DNA of 64,000 nucleotides, taken from contig DASRBI010000021.1 of assembly GCA_035685165.1 (NCBI GenBank), forward strand, positions 62,001 to 126,000, in the 5' to 3' direction. The notes under the pieces are model-generated. The model was not told where the DNA came from and made no database searches. It saw only the letters and a program-made list of their open reading frames with translations. Source of the stretch: DATFDN01 sp035685165. GTDB taxonomy: Bacteria > Pseudomonadota > Alphaproteobacteria > Acetobacterales > Acetobacteraceae. Positions 58,405 to 64,000 of the stretch are shown here, piece by piece (position 1 is the stretch's first letter; every line of letters starts with the position of its first letter). Position numbers and translations under genes: made by a program.

Positions 58405-60626
58405 AGGGCACTGAACCCGAACTGTCCGACCGTCTTGAAGGTGAACTGCACCAGCAACGTCGTGGCGCCGTTGTCGCCGTTGTAGTTGGTGAACCGCCGG
58501 TAGAAGCGCAGATCAGCGATGAAGCACTCGTCCTCGTAGATGGCGTCGCCGCCCGCCGCGACCATCTGGCCCGTGGCTATGTCCCGGCGGGCAAACCCGG
58601 TCAGGCGGTAATACCCCCACTTCGTCGACGCGCCCACCGTAATCTCGTGCCGCGGCGTGTAGAACCCGGAGGTGGTCGGTGGCGGCGGGGCCTGGTCGAA
58701 ATAATAGTAGGGATCATAAGGCGAGTAGATATAGCCGACCGAAAGGTTGAAGCGCGGTACGCCGGCAGCGGCCACGATCTCGGAATAGTTCGACCGGAGC
58801 GTCTGGTGGCTGAGTCGGGTCCGGTAGGTAACGTCGAGCCAGCTTGCCGGCGTGAAGGTCGCCCGCCCGACGATATCGGAGACCTGGTCGCGCAGCCCTG
58901 TCTGCTCCGGCAGCCAGGTGTCGCGCGTCGTGCGGTACGACTGGCCGATCAGGCTGTCAAACGCCATCCCGCCGAGATACCAGGCACCGTGCATGGCAAC
59001 GGCCAAACGGTTACCGCCTTCCAGACGATCGATCCCGCCCAGGCGATGAAGACTGAACAAGTCTGCATCCGAGAAATTAAACAGATCGAGGCTGTCCTCG
59101 TTCGGATACCGGCTCAACTGCCCGCCGCCTTCGGTCGGTGACACCACGACCTGTGCCATCGGCTCGATGATCTGCGTCCCCCAGCCGCTCGAATCTCGCT
59201 GGAACGGCCAGCGGAAGTTTACGGCCGCGGCCGGCCAGGCCTTTGCGTCATTCACCGAGCCATGGGTGCCGAAATTTGGTTCCAGATTGAATTGAGTAGC
59301 GTCGTAAGCCGCGATGTCGGTATGCAGATCGAGGCTCCACAGATCGCCGAGCGGTCCCGTATACGGCCGTGTCCAGTCGGCGGAGAGGCTCGCCCGCCTT
59401 GTGTCCGTGCCGTTCTGACGCAGTACCTGAAAATCCTGGGTCTCGAGCGACAGCCGCCCGCCCAGGGCATCGGGCTGGCCGAAATAGGAATACTCGAAGC
59501 GCGGCAGTACGTTCGGCAGCAGGCTCTGCGACACCGCCGTGTTCACCGACTGATAGAAACGCGTGTCGAGACGCGCATAGGCGCCCTCGCCGAACCCTTC
59601 GAGGAACAGGTTGGACGGCAGCACGGAAGGATCGCCGCTCAGCAGGCTATTCAGGCGGAAGTTGGTCACGTACGTCGCCGAACTCGCCCGCTGCAAGGTG
59701 AAGCCGCCTCGCCACGTGTCGTTGATGTCGTACACGCCGTTCAGATCGACCAGGCCCTCGCCCTGGTGATCGGAATAGGCTATCGAGCTTCGCAGGTTCA
59801 GATAACCCTGGTTGAAACGCAGCCGGTACTGCAGCTCGAGATCCGGTCCGGCCCGGGTTGTCAGGAACGGCGTGATGGTTGCGTCCGACTGGTCGTTGAT
59901 CACCCAATAATAGGGTTGGGCGAAGAATCCGCCGAGGTGAGAGTTGATGCCGACGGACGGGATGAGCAGCCCACTGGAGCGCTTGGCGTTGGGCGAGGGC
60001 GTGGAAAAGAAAGGAAACCAGGCGACCGGGATGCCGAACATCTGCATCTCAGCGTCGGTATACTCGATGCGCTGATGCTCCTCGTCGTCAGTGATCAGCC
60101 GCGCCCGCATCTGCCACAGCGGCGCCTTCGTCGGGTTCCCCTTGCACAGATTGCAGGTCGAATAGACGCCCTTGGACATCGTATCGATCAGTCCCTCGGT
60201 GCGCCGGGCGCCGTTGCCGGCCATCCTGCCATTGCCTGGGAGCAGCGCGCGCGGATCCTCGAACACACCCTCCTTGAAGTTCTGGCTCAGCTCGGCGTAG
60301 TCGGCGAACAGCACCTCTCCATCCGGCTGCATCAGCACGATGTGCCCGTGCGCCGTCACCTCGCCGGTCGCACGGTTGAACGTCACCTCGTCGGCCCGCA
60401 GCACGACGCCGTTCTGCCAGGCTTCGACACTGCCTTTGGCAATGACGAGTTGCTTCTCGCGGTCATACTCGACGGAATCGGCGCTGAATGTGACCGGGGC
60501 GGTATTGCTCACCGGTAAGTGAGTGAGGCCAGAAAGCTGTGCGCGCGCCACGCCGACGGGAAGCAAGCCGCAAAGCGCGACCATGCACAGGATGGCCCGG
60601 AGCAGCGCGCCGCGAGAACGCGCCAT
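58401..60626 (-). CDS. lptD: LPS-assembly outer membrane protein LptD
   Basis: A 741-residue outer-membrane protein that, with LptE, inserts lipopolysaccharide into the outer leaflet. A signal peptide (residues 1-28, ending VARA) precedes the OstA/LptA-like beta-jellyroll (VTFSADSVEYDREKQLVIAK, QNGVVLRADEVTFNRATGEV). The Cys pair in YSTCNLCKGNPTKAPLWQ is typical of alphaproteobacterial LptD. The rest is a beta barrel with alternating aromatic strands, ending VGQFGFSAL with a C-terminal hydrophobic residue. It is 1 bp after lptG and coupled to surA. Confidence 0.95.
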   Translation of the reverse strand: MARSRGALLRAILCMVALCGLLPVGVARAQLSGLTHLPVSNTAPVTFSADSVEYDREKQLVIAKGSVEAWQNGVVLRADEVTFNRATGEVTAHGHIVLMQPDGEVLFADYAELSQNFKEGVFEDPRALLPGNGRMAGNGARRTEGLIDTMSKGVYSTCNLCKGNPTKAPLWQMRARLITDDEEHQRIEYTDAEMQMFGIPVAWFPFFSTPSPNAKRSSGLLIPSVGINSHLGGFFAQPYYWVINDQSDATITPFLTTRAGPDLELQYRLRFNQGYLNLRSSIAYSDHQGEGLVDLNGVYDINDTWRGGFTLQRASSATYVTNFRLNSLLSGDPSVLPSNLFLEGFGEGAYARLDTRFYQSVNTAVSQSLLPNVLPRFEYSYFGQPDALGGRLSLETQDFQVLRQNGTDTRRASLSADWTRPYTGPLGDLWSLDLHTDIAAYDATQFNLEPNFGTHGSVNDAKAWPAAAVNFRWPFQRDSSGWGTQIIEPMAQVVVSPTEGGGQLSRYPNEDSLDLFNFSDADLFSLHRLGGIDRLEGGNRLAVAMHGAWYLGGMAFDSLIGQSYRTTRDTWLPEQTGLRDQVSDIVGRATFTPASWLDVTYRTRLSHQTLRSNYSEIVAAAGVPRFNLSVGYIYSPYDPYYYFDQAPPPPTTSGFYTPRHEITVGASTKWGYYRLTGFARRDIATGQMVAAGGDAIYEDECFIADLRFYRRFTNYNGDNGATTLLVQFTFKTVGQFGFSAL

Positions 60627-60627
60627 C

Positions 60628-61737
60628 TCAACCGTCTTCGACGTGCAGCAGCAACGTGACGGCGAGCAGAAGCCCGGCCGCCGCCGGGGCCCAGGCCGCC
60701 AAAACCACCGGCAAGGCGCCGCTTTGACCGAATTCCTCGGCGAGCTTGGAGATCATGAACAGCGCGAATCCGGCGGCCACGCCCCCGCCGATCATGCGCG
60801 CAACGCCGCCGCGGCGCGCCGGCCGCATCGAAAATCCGGCGGCCACCAGCGCCATCGTCGCCGCGAGCAGAGGCAACGCTAGCAGCGCCTGAAAGTGCAG
60901 GCGGTGGCGGACGGACGAAAAGCCCGACCGCTTCAGCAAGCCGATGAAGCTCGGCAGTTCCCAGACCGAGAGCGTGTCAGGTGGTGCGAAGCTCTCCTGC
61001 ACGCGCGCCACCGTGAGATCGGTCGGAATCCGCAATATGCCGATGATGGTTGCGACCTGGTCGGGATGCAGGCCGATCGCGTCCTTCAAGGTCCAGTATC
61101 CATCGGCCAGCACCGCGGCATCGGCGTCCACCCGCCCAAGCAGGCGGTCGTCGCCGTCCAGCCGGAACAGGTTCACCGCCCGGCCGATCAGGTCGCCGTG
61201 CTCGACGTTCACCTGCCCGGCGTGGAGGATGGCGACGCCACGCGCCGTAATCCCGTGATCGGCCTGCCGCACCCAGAGCTGGCCGTTGGCAAGATTGAGC
61301 GGCCCGCCACCCGCGGACAGCGCGGCCGCCTCCAGCCTCTCGGCGCGGGCAAACATCACCGAGGAGAGCGGACTGACCGCCATGGTGGCGAAGGCGCCGA
61401 GAAGGAACGCGCAGCCGACCGGCGCGGCCAGGAACTCGAAGGCGGAAACGCCGGAGGCGCGTGCCACAATCAGCTCGGAGGAGCGGGTCAGGCGCCAGAA
61501 GCACAGAATGCCGCCGATCAGCACGGCGAAGGGCAGCACTTCCATCGCGATATAGGGCATCCGCAAGGCCGCGATCTGCGCGAGCAGCCCCAAACTGGCA
61601 TCCTTGCCGACCGAGCGGCGCAGCAACTCGATGAAGTCGAACAGCGACACGAGGCCGGTCAGCGCGCAGAGCATCACCAGCACGCCCAGCACGAACTGCC
61701 GGCTGATGTAGAGCGACAGGGTGACGGCGGGTTTCAC
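60628..61737 (-). CDS. lptG: LPS export ABC transporter permease LptG
   Basis: A 369-residue inner-membrane subunit of the LptB2FG transporter that pulls lipopolysaccharide from the membrane. It has about six membrane helices: a first one in LSLYISRQFVLGVLVMLCAL, then LPFAVLIGGILCFWRLTRSS with the conserved ELIVARASGVSAFEFLA coupling helix, and a large periplasmic beta-jellyroll from about residue 110 to 290. The GTG at 61737 overlaps the lptF stop (GTGA). The ATPase gene lptB is not in the window. Confidence 0.93.
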   Translation of the reverse strand: MKPAVTLSLYISRQFVLGVLVMLCALTGLVSLFDFIELLRRSVGKDASLGLLAQIAALRMPYIAMEVLPFAVLIGGILCFWRLTRSSELIVARASGVSAFEFLAAPVGCAFLLGAFATMAVSPLSSVMFARAERLEAAALSAGGGPLNLANGQLWVRQADHGITARGVAILHAGQVNVEHGDLIGRAVNLFRLDGDDRLLGRVDADAAVLADGYWTLKDAIGLHPDQVATIIGILRIPTDLTVARVQESFAPPDTLSVWELPSFIGLLKRSGFSSVRHRLHFQALLALPLLAATMALVAAGFSMRPARRGGVARMIGGGVAAGFALFMISKLAEEFGQSGALPVVLAAWAPAAAGLLLAVTLLLHVEDG

Positions 61738-62876
61738 CGCGCCGGCTCCGCCCGAAACTCGGCGCGCGGTAATGGCTCGGACCGCAGCATCGGCGCGAAC
61801 AGCAGCCATGCACAGACAAGGCCGGGGAGGATCGCCTCCACCCAGAGCAGGAACAGCGCGCGATTGTCCCGCGCCGCCAGATCGCCGGCGATCAATTGCG
61901 CCGCGATGAGGCCGATCATCACCAGCACGCCGGCAAAGGGACGGGCCACTGATCCGTGGCGCTTGAACGGGCCGGTGAGAACGGCAACCAACGCAACCAG
62001 CCCGTAGGAGAGCGCGGTCAAGGGCGCGGTAAGGCGTTTGTGTCCCTCGGCGATCCAGCGGGGAACGTCGCGCGGGTTGCCAAGGTGCGGATCGAGCAGC
62101 GCGTGCAGCGAGACCTCGGACGAATCGGGCTCCCGTGCGCTCCGGTGTGAATCGTCCGTCAGATCGAGCACGTTCTCCCGGAAGGTCAGGACGTTGAGCC
62201 GCCCGGTCTTGAAATCGATCTCCTGCCGGCTGCCGTCCGAGAGCACGACTTGCGGTCCACTCCCGGACTGGATCAGCCGCCCGCGCTCGGCGAACAGGGT
62301 CGAGTGGGCATCGGGCTTGCGCGCATCGTCGATCATCACGCCCTGCAGCGTGCCGTCGGGATCGCGGCTGCGGACGTACACCGTCAGCCCCGGCGCAATC
62401 TGGGTGAACACACCGTCCTGCAGCAGGAAGGCGGCGATCCGGTTCCGCAGCTCCCACTGCAGATCGTGGAAGGCCGCCATGGACGCGGGCACGATCCAAA
62501 GCGAGAGCAGATACCCGACGAGGGTCGCGAGAACCGCCACCGCGATCGCCGGCCGCGCCAAGCCCCAGGGCGATAGGCCGACCGAGCGCATCACGGTCAG
62601 TTCGCGGTCGCCCGCCAACCGGTGGTATGTGAACGCTATCACGACGAAGGTGGTGATCGGCAGGATCACGGCGACGAAGCTCGGTACCAGCATCCCGGTC
62701 ATTTCCAGGAAAAAGCTGAGCGAAAGGCCGTGATCGACGACGAGTTCCACGAAGCGCAGCGACTGGGTGAGCCAGATCAGCGCCGTCAGCCCGCCCGTCA
62801 CGGCGAGGAGCGCAAGGCAGATCTGGCGGAACAGATAACGGTCAAGGCGGTAAATCAGCGAACCACTCCGCGGCAA
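61734..62876 (-). CDS. lptF: LPS export ABC transporter permease LptF
   Basis: A 380-residue partner of LptG in the LptB2FG complex. The first helix region is RLDRYLFRQICLALLAVTGG, then VAVILPITTFVVIAFTYHRL and the conserved DRELTVMRSVGLSPWGLARP coupling segment. A periplasmic jellyroll and C-terminal helices follow. No ATG or GTG is available: a TTG at 62876 gives (M)PRSGSLIYRLDRY, while a CTG at 62858 overlaps the previous stop as CTGA and would begin (M)IYRLDRY. I annotate the TTG but regard the CTG as possible. Confidence 0.92.
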   Translation of the reverse strand: MPRSGSLIYRLDRYLFRQICLALLAVTGGLTALIWLTQSLRFVELVVDHGLSLSFFLEMTGMLVPSFVAVILPITTFVVIAFTYHRLAGDRELTVMRSVGLSPWGLARPAIAVAVLATLVGYLLSLWIVPASMAAFHDLQWELRNRIAAFLLQDGVFTQIAPGLTVYVRSRDPDGTLQGVMIDDARKPDAHSTLFAERGRLIQSGSGPQVVLSDGSRQEIDFKTGRLNVLTFRENVLDLTDDSHRSAREPDSSEVSLHALLDPHLGNPRDVPRWIAEGHKRLTAPLTALSYGLVALVAVLTGPFKRHGSVARPFAGVLVMIGLIAAQLIAGDLAARDNRALFLLWVEAILPGLVCAWLLFAPMLRSEPLPRAEFRAEPAR

Positions 62877-63982
62877 CTCGCAAGTTCCAGGCTCGGGCTT
62901 CGGGTTTCGCCCGCAGGTCCGCAGGCCGGGGGTTGGTAGCACCGGGTCAGGGTCGCGGTGAAGCGCATCAGCCCCGGCCAGAACCGACAGGCAGCGACCA
63001 GCGCGGACTGCGCCGGGACGCGCAGCGCGATCCCATGTACCGCCATCGCGGCACCAATCGGCAGCCGCAACGACCGGCGCAGGCGGCGGTCGTAGCCCTT
63101 CGGTTCTTCGCCGCCGAGCACGGCTTGCGCTGCGAGCGTCCCGCTCCGGAGCGCGATCGCGACGCCGTCGCCGGCGAGCGATGGAATGACCGCGGCTTGA
63201 TCCCCGACCCGGAACAGCGCACCGAAGCCCGCCTCGTCGCCGCGAAGATGGCCGTACGGCACCCGCGCCACCGCGAGCGGCCGCGGTGACATCGCCCGCG
63301 CGCCCGTCAGGCGGCGGCGCAGATGCGGCGCGCACTCCGCAAGCCAGTCGAGCAGGCGCGCCGGGGCGACAGGCGGGACACCGCGCAGCATCAGGCAGAC
63401 GGAGGCCCGGTCGGCCTCCACCGCCTGTAGGCCCGCATAGCCGCCCGGCAGCAGCACCAGCTCCACCGCGTCGGCGAGTGCCGCCCGCTGATCTGGGGCC
63501 AGCGCCACGTAGGCCTTGAAGCCCATCGCGCCCCGCTTCGCTCCGGAGCGGGCGAGCCCGGGCAGGTCGTGCTTGCCGGTGGCGAGCAGCACCGCCTCGC
63601 TGGCCTCAGCCGACACGCACCGAACGGCGATCCCGCGCTGCACGCGGGCACCCGCAGCGGCGGCACCCGCCAGCAGCGCGCTGTCCAGACCACGGCGCGA
63701 GAGGCCGGCGGCCGGGAACGGCAGAGCTGCTTCCGCCATGCGCGCGCCAGCGACCAGCCGCACGCGCCCGATGGCGGCAGCGCCGAGCGCGAAGGGACAA
63801 ACACCCAGCGCGTGAAGCTGGGCGATCGCGGGGCCGCTCAGGAAATCGCCGCACACTTTATCGTGAGGACCGGTCGTCTTCTCGAGCACAGTCACCGGGA
63901 AGCCCTCCCGCGCGAGCACGAGGGCCGCGGCGGCTCCGGCGGGACCGCCGCCGATCACGCGTGCCCGGGCCCAGTCCGGCAC
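62855..63982 (-). CDS. FAD-dependent oxidoreductase (geranylgeranyl reductase-like)
   Basis: A 375-residue flavoprotein with an N-terminal dinucleotide fold (ARVIGGGPAGAAAALVLAREG), then KVCGDFLSGPAIAQLHALGV, a loop typical of geranylgeranyl-reductase-like and related FAD enzymes, and the second FAD motif RVGDQAAVIPSLAGDGVAIA near residue 260. It probably reduces or hydroxylates a lipid or quinone-like substrate. In related genomes such genes often neighbour type III polyketide synthase and methyltransferase genes; anything upstream here is outside the window. It starts with GTG at 63982. Its stop overlaps the possible lptF CTG start. Confidence 0.82.
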   Translation of the reverse strand: MPDWARARVIGGGPAGAAAALVLAREGFPVTVLEKTTGPHDKVCGDFLSGPAIAQLHALGVCPFALGAAAIGRVRLVAGARMAEAALPFPAAGLSRRGLDSALLAGAAAAGARVQRGIAVRCVSAEASEAVLLATGKHDLPGLARSGAKRGAMGFKAYVALAPDQRAALADAVELVLLPGGYAGLQAVEADRASVCLMLRGVPPVAPARLLDWLAECAPHLRRRLTGARAMSPRPLAVARVPYGHLRGDEAGFGALFRVGDQAAVIPSLAGDGVAIALRSGTLAAQAVLGGEEPKGYDRRLRRSLRLPIGAAMAVHGIALRVPAQSALVAACRFWPGLMRFTATLTRCYQPPACGPAGETRSPSLELASCRGVVR

Positions 63983-64000
63983 GGCGCCCGACGCTACTGG

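Noticed and set aside
59262..60518. Long frame antisense to lptD
   Set aside because: LptD is unambiguous on the minus strand; the opposite frame has no domain and is a by-product of base composition.

Overview
The window is chromosomal DNA of a high-GC alphaproteobacterium. The evidence is a CtrA-type response regulator, the order ubiE/mutM - crotonase - rpsT - dnaA, alphaproteobacterial-style LptD/SurA and OhrR, and a hopanoid side-chain locus (hpnH, hpnI, hpnJ, hpnK). Together these point to Rhodospirillales, probably Acetobacteraceae-like; the family assignment is inference. Coding density is high and many genes are joined by 4-bp NTGA stop/start overlaps. I saw no prophage, intact insertion sequence, CRISPR array or rRNA. 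One tRNA gene is present (tRNA-Thr, GGT).

Layout. 1-3.7 kb: end of one polysaccharide deacetylase and a second complete one; a DUF2147 secreted protein next to a decayed P-loop kinase; a polar amino-acid ABC permease and binding protein separated by a REP-like inverted pair. 3.8-7.1 kb: error-prone polymerase dnaE2, carrying an in-frame perfect palindrome, followed by a 32-bp-phased GTACCG array. 7.2-13.5 kb: housekeeping block dut-coaBC-ubiE (minus strand) and mutM-crotonase-rpsT-dnaA (plus strand). 13.5-24.7 kb: DUF1194 protein, cupin, coiled-coil protein, CorC/HlyC-type membrane protein, glgA, ugd, fliJ-fliI, ctrA, then a split nitrile hydratase/thiocyanate hydrolase-like operon with a RidA protein, and a small membrane protein. 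24.8-26.7 kb: tRNA-Thr, an OhrR-type regulator and a luciferase-like flavin enzyme.

26.9-33.8 kb is the conserved rpsB-tsf-pyrH-frr-uppS-cdsA-dxr-rseP run (translation, UMP synthesis, undecaprenyl and phospholipid precursors, MEP pathway, envelope-stress protease). 33.8-42.5 kb combines isoprenoid supply (dxs, ispA, ispH) with hopanoid tailoring (hpnK, hpnJ, hpnI, hpnH), so precursor synthesis and side-chain construction are encoded together. 42.5-45.1 kb is an SsuABC/TauABC-type importer. 45.4-47.1 kb holds a RidA protein and ahcY. 47.3-50.9 kb is an Mla-type lipid-transport operon with a STAS-MlaE fusion. 50.9-54.0 kb is a coupled trio: flavin monooxygenase-like protein, class III aminotransferase, DsbA/HCCA-isomerase-like protein. 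54.1-57.0 kb contains a glycosyltransferase, an LpxH-like phosphoesterase and a diacylglycerol-kinase-family protein. 57.0-64.0 kb is the outer-membrane biogenesis operon lptF-lptG-lptD-surA, preceded by an FAD-dependent oxidoreductase.

A recurring theme is the cell envelope: hopanoids, Mla lipid transport, Lpt lipopolysaccharide export, SurA, RseP, CdsA and UppS. The observations most worth following are the 32-bp-phased array after dnaE2, the palindrome inside dnaE2, the three-gene hydratase operon, an apparent CTG start for hpnK, and a MutM zinc finger lacking its last cysteine.
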